Positions 45,290 to 56,548 of a stretch of 64,000 nt of DNA are shown in pieces. Both the position numbers and the translations under genes were made by a program. Where the stretch lies: the NCBI RefSeq assembly GCF_018069925.1, contig NZ_JAGPXB010000006.1:124001-188000 (forward strand), read 5' to 3'. Each line of letters starts with the position of its first letter. Position 1 is the first letter of the stretch. The notes beneath the pieces are model-generated. The model saw only the letters and a program-made list of their open reading frames with translations, was not told where the DNA came from and searched no databases. This stretch comes from Flavobacterium erciyesense. GTDB lineage: Bacteria > Bacteroidota > Bacteroidia > Flavobacteriales > Flavobacteriaceae.

Positions 45290-45997
45290 ATGGTAATTAA
45301 AAACATTGTTGCACAGCTAGTTATATGTACCTTACTCCTTTTTTTTATCGCTTACTTTAGCGCTGGTATTGTAATAAATGTAAATTCGGTAGTTTATACC
45401 AAACCATTTATAATTCCTTTGTTTGTTTTTTATGTCTGGCTAAAACATCAAAAAAAACTCCCCACTCTTTTTTATTGGTATAGTTTTTTCTTCTACGTCA
45501 ACGAAGTCTTATTACTATTTTGGCAACATTCAAATCTTATTTATGAGCTTGCTTTAATTGTTTCTTTTTGCGGCTACATATGTTTGTGTTACATGGGGTA
45601 TTTATCTGTTAGAAAACAAAAAAAAAGTTCGTTTTCTAAAGGGTATAAATTACTTATTGTGCTAATTAACTGTATGTTTCTACTTTCTGTTTTTTACTTT
45701 TTAAAGTCAATTATTCCAGAAAAATCCCTAGGTATAATTATATTTTTTAATAGTCTTTCAGCCATTTCTTTAGGTGTTATTGCAGTCTTGTATTTATCAA
45801 AAGTCACCTCTAAAAAAAGTTATTATTACTTTTTTGGCGCTTTTTGTTTAATAATAAATGATGTCTTCGCTGCTATAGGGACCTATTATTTTGATGATGT
45901 AATATTAAACACACTTGATAGAGTACTTCACTTTAGTTCTTTTTACTTAATTTACAAATTTGTAAGCATTACAAAAAAAAGGCTAAAAACAACTTAA
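45290..45997 (+). CDS. Seven-helix membrane protein, unrecognised
   Basis: A 235-residue integral membrane protein with about seven or eight hydrophobic helices and short loops, very rich in Phe, Tyr and Leu. The pattern of helices and the lone acidic residues (FYVNEVLLLF, IINDVFAAIG, NTLDRVLHF) resemble YhhN/TMEM86-like proteins, but this is not certain. It is divergent from the T3PKS operon with a shared promoter region. Function unknown. Confidence 0.72.
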   Translation: MVIKNIVAQLVICTLLLFFIAYFSAGIVINVNSVVYTKPFIIPLFVFYVWLKHQKKLPTLFYWYSFFFYVNEVLLLFWQHSNLIYELALIVSFCGYICLCYMGYLSVRKQKKSSFSKGYKLLIVLINCMFLLSVFYFLKSIIPEKSLGIIIFFNSLSAISLGVIAVLYLSKVTSKKSYYYFFGAFCLIINDVFAAIGTYYFDDVILNTLDRVLHFSSFYLIYKFVSITKKRLKTT

Positions 45998-46009
45998 GTC
46001 TTTAGCCTT
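45979..46009. terminator. Bidirectional terminator between membrane protein gene and acs
   Basis: A 9-bp stem pairs AAGGCTAAA (45979-45987) with TTTAGCCTT (46001-46009). An A-run precedes it on the plus strand, which is a T-run for acs transcripts on the minus strand. The left arm lies within the last codons of the membrane protein gene. Confidence 0.7.
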
Positions 46010-46016
46010 CTCTATT

Positions 46017-47924
46017 TTACAATTTCCCTTCTTTAATTTCATCTACAATTTCAGGATTTAGAAGAGTAGTAATATCACCAAAATTAGAATAATCACCTTC
46101 GGCTATTTTTCGTAAAATACGCCTCATGATTTTTCCAGACCGCGTTTTTGGCAAACCAGAAACAAATTGAATTTTATCCAACTTGGCAATAGGTCCGATA
46201 TGATCTGAAATATGTTGATTAATTTCTTTGCTTAAATTTTCTTTATTACGGGTTTCGCCTGTTTCTTTTAAAATAACAAAACCGTACAACGCATTTCCTT
46301 TAATATCATGCGGGAAACCTACTATTGCTGATTCAGCAACAGCTGGATGTTCATTGATTGCATCTTCAATTGGAGCTGTCCCCAAATTATGTCCCGAAAC
46401 AATAACCACATCATCAACTCGACCTGTAATTCTGTAATATCCTACTTCATCACGCAAAGCACCATCACCAGTAAAAAACTTACCAGGGAATGCAGAGAAA
46501 TACGTGTCTTTATATCTTTGATGATCTCCCCATATTGTTCTTGCGATTCCTGGCCATGGAAATTTGATACACAAACTACCAACGACTTGATTGCCTTCAA
46601 TTTCGTTGCGCTTGTCATCCATCAAAACCGCTTGCACTCCAGGAAGTGGCAAAGTTGCGTAAGTTGGTTTTGTAGGCGTTACAAAAGCAATCGGTGCAAT
46701 CATAATTCCTCCCGTTTCTGTTTGCCACCAAGTATCTACAACTGGACAACGCTTATCGCCTACGTGGTCGTTGTACCAATGCCAAGCTTCTTCATTAATT
46801 GGTTCTCCAACAGAACCAATTACTTTCAAGGACTTTAAAGGATATTTTTGAACAAATTCTATTTTTTCCTTTGCCAAAGCACGAATTGCAGTTGGTGCCG
46901 TGTAAAACTGAGTAATTTTATGTTTTTCGATTACATCCCAAAAACGACTAAAATCTGGATACGACGGAATTCCTTCAAATAATACCGTTGTAGCTCCATT
47001 TAAAAGTGGTCCATATAAAATGTAAGAGTGTCCTGTTATCCAACCTATATCAGCAGTACACCAAAATATATCAGTGTCTTCGTAATGAAAAACGTTTTTA
47101 AAAGTATAGGCGGTATACACCATATACCCTGCAGTGGTGTGAACCATACCTTTTGGTTTTCCGGTTGAACCAGAAGTGTACAAAATGAAAAGCGGATCTT
47201 CGGCATCCATGATTTCTGCTACATTATTATCTGAAGCTTCATCTAAAAGAGGTTGTAACCATTGATCGCGACCCTCCTGCATTTTTACATCAGTTTGAGT
47301 TCTTTTTGCGACTAAAACTTTTTCAACCGATGAACATTTTTCTAGTGCTTCATCAATTATACTTTTTAGATCAATTGTTTTGTTACCTCTAAAACCACCA
47401 TCGGAAGTAATTACCATTTTGCAAGAGCTGTCGTTGATACGACTCGCCACTGCAGATGCAGAAAAACCTGCGAAAACTACGGAGTGAATTGCACCAATTC
47501 GGGCGCAAGCCAAAACCGAAACAGCCAACTCAGGAATCATTGGTAAATAAATACAAACTCTATCTCCTTTTTTGATCCCTTGTTCGCGCAAAACATTTGC
47601 CATTTTGCAAACTCTTTGGTGTAATTCGGTATATGAAATATGTAGAGCCTCCTCGGATGGGTCATTTGGTTCAAAAATAATAGCCGTTTTCTCCCCTCTT
47701 TTAGCTAAGTGCCTGTCGATACAATTTTTTACAATATTAACTTTAGCCTCGGTAAACCATTTAATATCGGCTTCGGCCATATTAAATTCTACCACCTTAT
47801 CCCATTGCTGGTACCAAGTAAAATTTTCTTCTGCTATTTTGCCCCAAAATTTTCTAGGTTCGCGTACTGATTTATTGTAGTGTTTGAAGTATTGTTCTAG
47901 ATTATCAATTTTGTAGTAACTCAT
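46017..47924 (-). CDS. acs: Acetyl-CoA synthetase
   Basis: A 635-residue AMP-forming acetate-CoA ligase. The ATP motif is ILYTSGSTGKPKGMVHTT near residue 265. WWQTETGGIMI is the A5 motif, and the catalytic, acetylation-regulated Lys lies in KTRSGKIMRRILR near the C terminus. Length and N terminus (YFKHYNKSVREPRKFW) are typical of Acs. It recovers acetate as acetyl-CoA, which can feed the TCA cycle or malonyl-CoA for the nearby polyketide cluster. It is monocistronic, with a 493-base gap upstream. Confidence 0.95.
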   Translation of the reverse strand: MSYYKIDNLEQYFKHYNKSVREPRKFWGKIAEENFTWYQQWDKVVEFNMAEADIKWFTEAKVNIVKNCIDRHLAKRGEKTAIIFEPNDPSEEALHISYTELHQRVCKMANVLREQGIKKGDRVCIYLPMIPELAVSVLACARIGAIHSVVFAGFSASAVASRINDSSCKMVITSDGGFRGNKTIDLKSIIDEALEKCSSVEKVLVAKRTQTDVKMQEGRDQWLQPLLDEASDNNVAEIMDAEDPLFILYTSGSTGKPKGMVHTTAGYMVYTAYTFKNVFHYEDTDIFWCTADIGWITGHSYILYGPLLNGATTVLFEGIPSYPDFSRFWDVIEKHKITQFYTAPTAIRALAKEKIEFVQKYPLKSLKVIGSVGEPINEEAWHWYNDHVGDKRCPVVDTWWQTETGGIMIAPIAFVTPTKPTYATLPLPGVQAVLMDDKRNEIEGNQVVGSLCIKFPWPGIARTIWGDHQRYKDTYFSAFPGKFFTGDGALRDEVGYYRITGRVDDVVIVSGHNLGTAPIEDAINEHPAVAESAIVGFPHDIKGNALYGFVILKETGETRNKENLSKEINQHISDHIGPIAKLDKIQFVSGLPKTRSGKIMRRILRKIAEGDYSNFGDITTLLNPEIVDEIKEGKL

Positions 47925-48083
47925 AGTTTAATTTTTTATAAAAGTATTAAATCTGCGGCTACTGAGAAAATTATTTAAACCATAAATACTGCCAAAAAAA
48001 AGTCAAACTGAAAAATTTTGATTGTTTTTATTACAAATACGGTTGTTTTAATTGTTTTTACAGCAAAACTGTAAAATACAAAA

Positions 48084-48111
48084 AGGCGCAAAAGAAAAAA
48101 TCTTCGCGCCT
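48084..48111 (-). terminator. Likely terminator of the leu-ilv operon
   Basis: On the minus strand AGGCGC pairs with GCGCCT (arms 48084-48089 and 48106-48111) and is followed by TTTTTG. It lies about 310 bases beyond the ilvC stop, implying a long 3' untranslated region. It would also lie upstream of the acs start. Confidence 0.55.
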
Positions 48112-48240
48112 CTTACCAAACAAAAATATATAAAAAACAATTAAAATATTTTTTAAAACCCTTTTCTACAATTATCGAAATCACTTTACAAAAGGACTTA
48201 TTACCACTTTTAAGATAAATTAGATTTTCAGTTCTTTCTT

Positions 48241-48274
48241 TTGATGAATTATGGGATTACCTCACTTAACTTTG
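48241..48274 (+). promoter_or_regulatory. Plus-strand promoter in the acs-ilvC gap
   Basis: TTG (48241-48243), a 23-base spacer, and TAACTTTG (48267-48274) together match the flavobacterial -33/-7 consensus. The -7 box overlaps the FNR-type palindrome. The only open frame downstream before the antisense end of ilvC is the 16-codon ORF at 48355. Confidence 0.5.
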
Positions 48275-48295
48275 ATAAAAATCAAAGCTAAGTGA
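48262..48295. promoter_or_regulatory. FNR/Crp-type palindromic operator
   Basis: TCACTTAACTTTGAT (48262-48276), AAAA, ATCAAAGCTAAGTGA (48281-48295): 14 of 15 arm positions pair. The centre TTGATAAAAATCAA is an exact match to the classical FNR consensus TTGAT-N4-ATCAA. It overlaps a plus-strand -7 box, a position that favours repression. No T-run follows on either strand, so it is not a usual terminator. Confidence 0.6.
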
Positions 48296-48354
48296 ATGTA
48301 AAAGCATCCATACCTGTCGATCATTGTAACACTTTTTAACTAACTCAAGACATT

Positions 48355-48405
48355 ATGAAATCAAATGATATAGTGCCAATCCCGCCACATCCTCATATGT
48401 GGTAA
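48355..48405 (+). CDS. Possible 16-residue peptide (Pro/His-rich)
   Basis: The frame ATG...TAA encodes MKSNDIVPIPPHPHMW. It starts about 75 bases after the likely start of transcription from the promoter at 48241-48274. A small hairpin (CCACAT at 48385-48390 with ATGTGG at 48397-48402) overlaps its end. The peptide has a striking C-terminal half with Pro, His, Met and Trp. It could be a leader peptide, a small functional peptide or chance. There is no similar gene nearby, and ilvC lies antisense just beyond. Confidence 0.3.
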   Translation: MKSNDIVPIPPHPHMW

Positions 48406-48417
48406 CTCATTATTTGT

Positions 48418-49887
48418 TTAACTTATTTTTTTCATAGCAGTCATCGAAGCACGCAGCCATTCCCCAACTTCTTCAATGGGATGCTGTCTGATAGTTTTGT
48501 TTACTGCAATCAGTACGCTGTTATCAACTCCGTTCGAAGTTGCAAATGGTTTACCAATTACATTTGTTTTTACGGTTTTCATAAAATCAACTAATAATGG
48601 TTTACAAGCGTGATCAAATAAATAACAACCATATTCTGCTGTGTCAGAAATGATTCTATTCATTTCATATAATTTTTTTCTAGCAACAGTATTTGCAATC
48701 AAAGGCAATTCATGCAATGATTCATAATAGGCTGATTCTTCAATAATTCCAGATTCAGTCATGGTTTCAAAAGCCAATTCTACTCCTGCCTTCACCATAG
48801 CAATTAGTAAAGTACCATGATCAAAATATTCTTGCTCAGAAATGTGAGCTGCAGTTGGGGCTGTTTTTTCAAAATTAGTTTGAGCAGTTTCTGCTCTCCA
48901 AGTTAGAAGATTTACATCATCATTTGCCCAGTCAATCATCATGTTTTTTGAAAATTCACCCGAAATAATATCATCCATATGTTTTTGAAACAACGGACGC
49001 ATGATTTCCTTTAATTCATCGGCCAAACGAAAAGCTTCAATTTTAGCAGGATTAGAAAGACGATCCATCATGTTTGTAATTCCGCCGTGTTTTAAAGCTT
49101 CAGTAATCGTTTCCCAACCGTACTGAATTAGTTTCGATGCATAAGCAGGCTCAATTCCCTCCTCAACCATTTTATCAAAACACAAAATAGATCCGGTTTG
49201 CAACATGCCACACAAAATGGTTTGCTCGCCCATTAAATCAGACTTTACTTCCGCCACGAAAGAAGAAAGCAATACCCCTGCTCTATGCCCGCCAGTGGCT
49301 ACTGCATAGGCTTTGGCTTGAGCCAAACCTACATTATTTGGATCATTTTCAGGATGAACTGCAATTAGAGTTGGAACACCAAAACCACGTTTGTACTCTT
49401 CACGAACTTCTGAACCTGGACATTTTGGAGCACACATGATAACTGTGATATCCTTGCGAATTTGCATCCCTTCCTCTACAATATTAAAACCATGTGAATA
49501 CGCCAAAGTAGCTCCCTTTTTCATCAAAGGCATAATAGCAGTTACAACAGCTGTGTGTTGCTTATCTGGTGTTAAATTGCAAACCAAATCAGCAGTTGGA
49601 ATTAATTGTTCGTAGGTACCAACGGTAAAACCGTGATCGAAAGCGTTGTTAAAAGAGGCTCTTTTTTCTGTAATTGCATCGGTACGCAAGGCATAGGATA
49701 TGTCTAAACCGGAGTCTCTCATATTCAAGCCTTGGTTTAAACCTTGGGCTCCACAACCCACAATTACAACCTTTTTACCTGCTAATGCATTGATACCATC
49801 GGAAAATTCAGATTGGTCCATGAATTCGCAAACGCCTAATTGTTCTAATTGTAATCGAAGTGGTAGTGAGTTGAAATAATTTGCCAT
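48418..49887 (-). CDS. ilvC: Ketol-acid reductoisomerase, long (class II) form
   Basis: A 489-residue NADPH-dependent enzyme that turns acetolactate or acetohydroxybutyrate into the dihydroxy acid (valine, isoleucine and leucine synthesis). The nucleotide site is [16 protein letters not shown] near residue 35. Duplicated helical C-terminal domains make this the long class II form, as in E. coli, rather than the 330-residue class I form. Metal-binding acids are seen in [14 protein letters not shown]. It is the last gene of the leu-ilv operon. Confidence 0.95.
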   Translation of the reverse strand: MANYFNSLPLRLQLEQLGVCEFMDQSEFSDGINALAGKKVVIVGCGAQGLNQGLNMRDSGLDISYALRTDAITEKRASFNNAFDHGFTVGTYEQLIPTADLVCNLTPDKQHTAVVTAIMPLMKKGATLAYSHGFNIVEEGMQIRKDITVIMCAPKCPGSEVREEYKRGFGVPTLIAVHPENDPNNVGLAQAKAYAVATGGHRAGVLLSSFVAEVKSDLMGEQTILCGMLQTGSILCFDKMVEEGIEPAYASKLIQYGWETITEALKHGGITNMMDRLSNPAKIEAFRLADELKEIMRPLFQKHMDDIISGEFSKNMMIDWANDDVNLLTWRAETAQTNFEKTAPTAAHISEQEYFDHGTLLIAMVKAGVELAFETMTESGIIEESAYYESLHELPLIANTVARKKLYEMNRIISDTAEYGCYLFDHACKPLLVDFMKTVKTNVIGKPFATSNGVDNSVLIAVNKTIRQHPIEEVGEWLRASMTAMKKIS

Positions 49888-49930
49888 TTTGTATTTTTTA
49901 AGGAAAGTATTGTTTTAGTTTTTAGTTTTT

Positions 49931-50449
49931 TTATAGTTGCTCTAGCATCGCTGAAATTTGCATTTTTTCTTTAGAGACTGAAATTCGGCCTGACCGTACA
50001 AATTGCATGATTCCAAATGGACGAAGCTTTTCGTATAAATCTTGAATTTCAGCACGCTGCCCTGATTTTGAAATCACAAAAAAATCACGTGCTACAGTTA
50101 CAATTTCAGAATGACTTTCTTTGATGATGTTTTGAATTTGTTTTTCGTCAAAAAGCAAACTAGATTCTATTTTGAAAAGCGCATTTTCAAGAAAAATCGT
50201 TTCTTCGTCAACGTGATAAAACGCTTTGATTACTTCTATTTGTTTTTCAATTTGACCTACAATATTATGTACCCATTTTTCAGTAGTGTTTACCACGATG
50301 ATAAATCGAGACACGTTTTCAATTTCTGATTCAGATACGTTTAAACTTAAAATATTGATATGGCGTTTTAAGAATATACCTGATATTCTGTTCAATAATC
50401 CCACGTTGTTCTCTGAATATACGGAGATGGTAAATGTTTTATTTTCCAT
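49931..50449 (-). CDS. ilvN: Acetolactate synthase small (regulatory) subunit
   Basis: A 172-residue regulatory subunit. The N-terminal ACT domain (KTFTISVYSENNVGLLNRISG, in parts TISVYSENNVGLL and RISGIFLKR) binds valine; the C-terminal half completes the fold. It controls activity and feedback inhibition of the IlvB catalytic subunit. It is encoded between ilvB and ilvC. Confidence 0.93.
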   Translation of the reverse strand: MENKTFTISVYSENNVGLLNRISGIFLKRHINILSLNVSESEIENVSRFIIVVNTTEKWVHNIVGQIEKQIEVIKAFYHVDEETIFLENALFKIESSLLFDEKQIQNIIKESHSEIVTVARDFFVISKSGQRAEIQDLYEKLRPFGIMQFVRSGRISVSKEKMQISAMLEQL

Positions 50450-50458
50450 TTTTTTTAT

Positions 50459-50540
50459 GTTTAAAGTTTTTATGTTTAAAGTTTAAAGTTGCGCAACATT
50501 ATTTTCAGGTTTTAACAACTTTAAACCTTAAACTTTAAAC
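50459..50540. repeat. AACTTTAAAC-type inverted repeat in ilvB-ilvN spacer
   Basis: Arms rich in GTTTAAAGTTTAAAGTTG (50474-50491) and CAACTTTAAACCTTAAAC (50516-50533) are inverted around a short unique core. This is the same family as 1767-1830 and 62661-62690. It lies inside the ilv operon, so it must be transcribed. Confidence 0.65.
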
Positions 50541-50543
50541 TAT

Positions 50544-52238
50544 TTAGGACAAACGAATGTCCGATACCGATGCTCCTGTTGGGATCATTGGGAATACATT
50601 ATTTTCTTTTTCGACCATCACTTCTAGGAAATACGAATCCTTAGAAGCTAACATTTCTGCAACTGCGCTATCTAAATCTTCCCTTTTTATTACTTTTTTC
50701 GCTTTGATGTAATAGCCTTCCGCAATAGCAATAAAATTTGGATTGATCATTTCGGTAGAAGCGTATCTTTTGTCAAAAAACAATTGTTGCCATTGTCGTA
50801 CCATTCCTAAAAACTCATTGTTTAAGACTACAATTTTTACGGGAACTTTGGTTTGGAAAATGGTTCCTAATTCTTGAATGGTCATTTGAAAACCACCATC
50901 ACCAATTATAGCTACTACTTCACGATTTGGCATTCCCATTTTCGCTCCAATTGCAGCTGGCAGAGCAAATCCCATAGTTCCTAAACCACCGGAAGTGACA
51001 TTACTTTTGGTAGAATTGAATTTTCCGTAACGGCAAGCAAACATTTGGTGTTGCCCCACATCCGAGACTAAAATTGCGTCTCCTTTTGAGTGTTTGTTAA
51101 TCATTTCGATAGTTTCACCCATTGAAATTCCTTCTTTTTTGGGTTGCAACTCCTCATTTATGACAGCTTCTAATTCAATTTCATATTTAGCTTTGAATTC
51201 ATTGTGCCAAGAATCATGCGTGTTGTTTTCAATAAGAGGTAGCAAGGCGGTTAAGGATTCTTTCAAATCGGCCAAAACAGCTATATCTGTTTTTACGTTT
51301 TTATCAACTTCGGCTGGATCAATTTCAAAATGAATTATTTTGGCTTGCTTAGCATACGTAGCAAGGTTTCCGGTTACGCGGTCATCAAAACGCATTCCGA
51401 GAGCAATCAACACATCGCATTCATTTGTGAGTACATTGGGTCCGTAATTGCCATGCATTCCAACCATCCCTACATTAAGAGGATGAGCAGTTGGCAATGC
51501 TGATAAACCTAAAATAGTCCATGCAGCTGGAATACCTGATTTTTCTACCAAAGCTTTTAATTCGGCTTCGGCTTTACTCAAAATAACACCTTGACCCCAA
51601 ATAATAAAAGGTTTTTTAGCGTTATTAATTAAAGCTGCTGCTTCTTGTACCTTATTAATATTAAGGATTGGTTTGGGATGATAACTTCGAATACCTGTAC
51701 ATTTTTTGTAACTGAATTCCATTTCATCAAACTGCGCATTTTTGGTAATATCAATTAAAACTGGTCCAGGGCGCCCCGATTTGGCGATGTAAAAAGCTTT
51801 CGCAATAATTTCTGGGATTTCAGAAGCTTCCGTAATTTGGTAATTCCATTTGGTAACAGGAGTTGAAATTCCGATGATATCAGTTTCTTGAAAAGCATCA
51901 GAACCCAATAAATGTTTACCAACTTGACCTGTGATGCAAACCATTGGTGTCGAATCGATTTGAGCATCAGCAATTCCAGTAACTAAATTGGTAGCTCCAG
52001 GGCCAGAAGTCGCAATTGCAACGCCTACTTTACCAGTTGCGCGTGCGTATCCTTGTGCAGCGTGCGTAGCTCCTTGCTCGTGACGCACCAATACGTGATG
52101 TAATTCGTCTTTAAATTTGTACAATTCATCATAAACCGGCATGATTGCTCCGCCAGGATAACCGTAAATTACATCTACGCCCTCTTCTAGTAAGCATTTT
52201 ATAACGGCTTCTGCCCCAGATATTTTATTATTTTCCAT
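50544..52238 (-). CDS. ilvB: Acetolactate synthase large (catalytic) subunit
   Basis: A 564-residue thiamine-diphosphate enzyme that condenses pyruvate with pyruvate or 2-oxobutyrate. The catalytic Glu lies in LVRHEQGATHAAQGYAR near residue 50. The FAD region contains GMHGNYGPN, and the ThDP motif is IIGDGGFQMTIQELGT with the closing NNEFLG. Length is typical. It is co-transcribed with ilvD upstream and ilvN downstream. Confidence 0.95.
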   Translation of the reverse strand: MENNKISGAEAVIKCLLEEGVDVIYGYPGGAIMPVYDELYKFKDELHHVLVRHEQGATHAAQGYARATGKVGVAIATSGPGATNLVTGIADAQIDSTPMVCITGQVGKHLLGSDAFQETDIIGISTPVTKWNYQITEASEIPEIIAKAFYIAKSGRPGPVLIDITKNAQFDEMEFSYKKCTGIRSYHPKPILNINKVQEAAALINNAKKPFIIWGQGVILSKAEAELKALVEKSGIPAAWTILGLSALPTAHPLNVGMVGMHGNYGPNVLTNECDVLIALGMRFDDRVTGNLATYAKQAKIIHFEIDPAEVDKNVKTDIAVLADLKESLTALLPLIENNTHDSWHNEFKAKYEIELEAVINEELQPKKEGISMGETIEMINKHSKGDAILVSDVGQHQMFACRYGKFNSTKSNVTSGGLGTMGFALPAAIGAKMGMPNREVVAIIGDGGFQMTIQELGTIFQTKVPVKIVVLNNEFLGMVRQWQQLFFDKRYASTEMINPNFIAIAEGYYIKAKKVIKREDLDSAVAEMLASKDSYFLEVMVEKENNVFPMIPTGASVSDIRLS

Positions 52239-52279
52239 TTTCTATTTTTATTTAGCCGCCGCCTCTTATAAATTTCACT

Positions 52280-52369
52280 AGCAACAGTAATTTCAATATC
52301 AATTTCAAAATTTGTGGCAATAACAATTAAATTTTTATGCTATTGATATTGCCTATTGAAATTGCTATT
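52280..52369. repeat. Inverted repeat in ilvD-ilvB spacer
   Basis: The left arm AGCAACAGTAATTTCAATATC (52280-52300) and right arm GATATTGCCTATTGAAATTG (52345-52364) form an imperfect long hairpin. It is a different word set from the AACTTTAAAC family; a third kind of palindromic spacer within one operon. Confidence 0.55.
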
Positions 52370-52374
52370 GGTTT

Positions 52375-54048
52375 TTATTTATCAGTTACGCAACCTGTTG
52401 AGGCGCTTGAAACTGACCGAATATATTTTAGTAAAACACCTTTTTTTATTGGTGTTTCTGGTTGTTTCCATTGTGATTTTCGATTTGCAAATTCCTCATC
52501 CGAAATTTTAAGATTGATGGTGTTTTTGACTGCATCAATGGTGATAATATCCCCATTTTGAACTAATGCAATACCGCCACCATCATAAGCTTCGGGAGTA
52601 ATGTGTCCTACTACAAAACCGTGCGAACCACCAGAAAATCTGCCATCTGTAATCAAAGCAACACTTTTTCCTAAACCTGCACCCATAATGGCTGACGTAG
52701 GTTTTAGCATTTCAGGCATTCCTGGCCCACCTTTTGGTCCGCAGTATCTAATGACGACTACATTTCCGGGTTTAACCTCTCCATTTCGGACACCTTTAAT
52801 TACATCATGCTCATTTTCAAAAACAATAGCATCGCCTTCGAAATATTCGCCTTCGTTACCGCTAATTTTAGCCACACAGCCTTCAGAAGCTAGATTTCCA
52901 TATAAAATTTGAATATTTCCAGTACTTTTTAATGCTTTTTGAATTTTATGAATAACATCTTGACCATCATTTAAGTCAGGTACAGAAGCTAAGTTTTCGG
53001 CTAAAGTTTTACCCGTAACCGTCAAACAATGTCCGTGTAATAGACCTTCTTTTAATAAATATTTCATGACAGCAGGAACTCCGCCTACCGCATGAAGGTC
53101 TTCCATGAGGTATTTTCCGCTAGGTTTTAAGTCGGCAAGCAAAGGCGTTTTGTCACTAATTCTTTGAAAATCATCCAAAGTGATTTCGATATCTACTGAA
53201 TGCGCCATAGCGATTAAATGCATCACAGCATTGGTTGATCCGCCTAAAACTGCTACCATTGTAATGGCATTTTCAAAGGCTTCGCGCGTCATGATATCTT
53301 TAGGTTTGATATCTTTTTCTAACAGAATTTTAATGGCTTTGCCCGCATCAAGGCATTCTTGCTTTTTTTCTGGGCTTAAAGCTGGATTCGACGAGCTGTA
53401 AGGTAAACTCATTCCCAAAGCTTCGATAGCTGAGGACATGGTGTTTGCTGTATACATTCCGCCACAAGCACCCGCACCAGGACAGGAATTTTGAATTACA
53501 CCTTTGAAATCCTCAGGTGAAATCGTATTGTTAAACTTTTTCCCAAGGGCTTCAAAAGCCGATACAATGTTTAGTGATTCTCCTTTCCATTTTCCAGAAT
53601 GGATGCTACCTCCGTACACCATGATCGAAGGACGATTAAGGCGTCCCATTGCCATAACTGAACCTGGCATATTTTTATCGCAACCCGGAATGGCAATCAC
53701 GGCATCGTACCACTGCGCTCCTACAACTGTTTCGATAGAATCAGCAATAACATCTCGAGACACCAATGAAAAACGCATACCATCGGTACCGTTTGACATT
53801 CCGTCACTCACTCCGATTGTATTAAAAATCAATCCTACTAAATCTTCTTGCCAAACCCCAGTTTTAATGTCTTTTGCTAAATCATTAAGATGCATGTTAC
53901 AGGGATTTCCCTCATATCCCATACTTACTATACCCACTTGGGCTTTATTCAAATCAGCTTCAGTTAAACCAATTCCGTACAACATGGCTTGCGCTGCAGG
54001 TTGCGTTTCGTCTTGAGTAATCGTTTTGCTGTATTTATTTAATTCCAT
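52375..54048 (-). CDS. ilvD: Dihydroxy-acid dehydratase
   Basis: A 557-residue Fe-S dehydratase that makes the branched 2-oxoacids. Cluster cysteines lie in [11 protein letters not shown], and in [16 protein letters not shown] near residue 195. The C-terminal [14 protein letters not shown] and PEAYDGG motifs are typical of the IlvD/Edd family, and the serine base region is kept. It is encoded after leuB with a 37-base gap. Oxygen sensitivity of the cluster is a family trait. Confidence 0.95.
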   Translation of the reverse strand: MELNKYSKTITQDETQPAAQAMLYGIGLTEADLNKAQVGIVSMGYEGNPCNMHLNDLAKDIKTGVWQEDLVGLIFNTIGVSDGMSNGTDGMRFSLVSRDVIADSIETVVGAQWYDAVIAIPGCDKNMPGSVMAMGRLNRPSIMVYGGSIHSGKWKGESLNIVSAFEALGKKFNNTISPEDFKGVIQNSCPGAGACGGMYTANTMSSAIEALGMSLPYSSSNPALSPEKKQECLDAGKAIKILLEKDIKPKDIMTREAFENAITMVAVLGGSTNAVMHLIAMAHSVDIEITLDDFQRISDKTPLLADLKPSGKYLMEDLHAVGGVPAVMKYLLKEGLLHGHCLTVTGKTLAENLASVPDLNDGQDVIHKIQKALKSTGNIQILYGNLASEGCVAKISGNEGEYFEGDAIVFENEHDVIKGVRNGEVKPGNVVVIRYCGPKGGPGMPEMLKPTSAIMGAGLGKSVALITDGRFSGGSHGFVVGHITPEAYDGGGIALVQNGDIITIDAVKNTINLKISDEEFANRKSQWKQPETPIKKGVLLKYIRSVSSASTGCVTDK

Positions 54049-54085
54049 TATTGATGTTTCGTTTTTGAAAATAGTTTTGTTTGTT

Positions 54086-55189
54086 TTAAACTATGGTTGA
54101 CTGACCGATGTACACGTTATCGCTCTTAAAATATAAATCGTCTTTGCTAAGAATATAATTTGCAATAAAATCGCCTACTTCATTAGTTCCGAATTTAGAA
54201 TACGGATTCAAATCAGCGGTGACTACATTTAATTCAATTGCTTTTTGCACCGCTTCGTACACTTTTAATGATTCGGCATGCAAGCCAAAGTGCTCTAATA
54301 ACATTGCTGCTGAAATAATTGAGGCAATAGGATTGGCAATGTTTTTATTTTTTCCTTCTGGAAAAGAACCATGAATGGGTTCAAAAAGCGCCGACGAACT
54401 ACCTAAAGATGCTGAAGGTAATAAACCAATTGCGCCGGTTATCACACTAGCTTCGTCAGATAAAATATCTCCAAATAAATTTTCAGTTAAAATGACATCA
54501 AATTGTTTTGGATTGATGATAATTTGCATCGCAGCAGCATCCGCTAGTAAAAATTCTAAAACTACGTCAGGATAGCCCTCTGAAAGTTCAGTAACCACTT
54601 TGCGCCACAAACGCGAGGTTTCTAATATATTTGCCTTGTCAACTAAGGTTAATTTTTTCTTTCTTTTTTGTGCAGTTCGAAAAGCTAAATGACTGATTCG
54701 GATAATTTCTTCTTCAGAATATTCGCAAAGATCAGAGGCAAAAGTGCCTGTTTCATTGCTTTTTTTCTCACTAAAATACGATCCACCAGATAATTCTCTA
54801 AAAATAATAAAATCAGCTCCTTCGATAATTTTTCGTTTCAACGGAGACAAATCAAGCAAATCAGCATACGGTTTCACAGGTCTTATGTTAGCATAAAGGC
54901 CTAGCGCTTGCCGCAAATTCAATACCCCTTGAATTGGTCTTACCGCAGTATTTGGCACCGTGTCATCAACTGCTCCAAATAGTACAGCATCCGTATTCAA
55001 ACACAAGTTTAATGTTTGTTGTGGTAACGGAATTCCCGTTTTCTCAATAGCGATAGCTCCAATCAAAGCATCTTCAAAAACAAACTCATGATCATACACT
55101 ACACCTATGGCGTATAATGCTTTCTTGGCTTGGGTTATAACCTCAGGACCAATTCCGTCGCCTGCAAGCGCTGCTATTTTTAAATTCAT
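54086..55189 (-). CDS. leuB: 3-isopropylmalate dehydrogenase
   Basis: A 367-residue NAD-dependent beta-decarboxylating dehydrogenase of leucine synthesis. The start [14 protein letters not shown] is diagnostic. Further motifs are [23 protein letters not shown] with catalytic Lys, and [20 protein letters not shown], in parts [12 protein letters not shown] and GLLPSAS. It is encoded between leuA and ilvD. The dehydratase genes leuC and leuD, needed between LeuA and LeuB, are not in this window. Confidence 0.95.
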   Translation of the reverse strand: MNLKIAALAGDGIGPEVITQAKKALYAIGVVYDHEFVFEDALIGAIAIEKTGIPLPQQTLNLCLNTDAVLFGAVDDTVPNTAVRPIQGVLNLRQALGLYANIRPVKPYADLLDLSPLKRKIIEGADFIIFRELSGGSYFSEKKSNETGTFASDLCEYSEEEIIRISHLAFRTAQKRKKKLTLVDKANILETSRLWRKVVTELSEGYPDVVLEFLLADAAAMQIIINPKQFDVILTENLFGDILSDEASVITGAIGLLPSASLGSSSALFEPIHGSFPEGKNKNIANPIASIISAAMLLEHFGLHAESLKVYEAVQKAIELNVVTADLNPYSKFGTNEVGDFIANYILSKDDLYFKSDNVYIGQSTIV

Positions 55190-55218
55190 ATTACTTTTAT
55201 TTCGAGTTGGGGACTATC

Positions 55219-56400
<1,182 letters not shown>

Positions 56401-56429
56401 TTATTTAATGTAATTTGCACAACTTGAAA

Positions 56430-56437
56430 CAAAAATA
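56430..56437 (-). promoter_or_regulatory. -7 box of the leu-ilv operon
   Basis: On the minus strand this reads TATTTTTG, about 30 bases upstream of leuA. A TTG at 56465-56463 lies 25 bases further up, slightly beyond the usual spacing. No leucine-rich leader peptide or T-box was seen in the 148-base intergenic region. Confidence 0.4.
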
Positions 56438-56548
56438 TCTTTCATTGGTGGGATAGAAAATACAATTTCTTGAATTATACTGCTTATAAGGAATGTTTTA
56501 ATCTATTAAATCACTGATTTACAATTACATAAACCCTTTTATTCTACA

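Noticed and set aside
48262..48295. The FNR-type palindrome as the ilvC terminator
   Set aside because: The stem has a 4-base loop but no T-run on either strand; a better minus-strand terminator lies at 48084-48111.
53504..54016. 170-codon plus-strand frame inside ilvD
   Set aside because: Antisense to a highly conserved enzyme, with Ser/Pro-rich low-complexity translation; shadow ORF.
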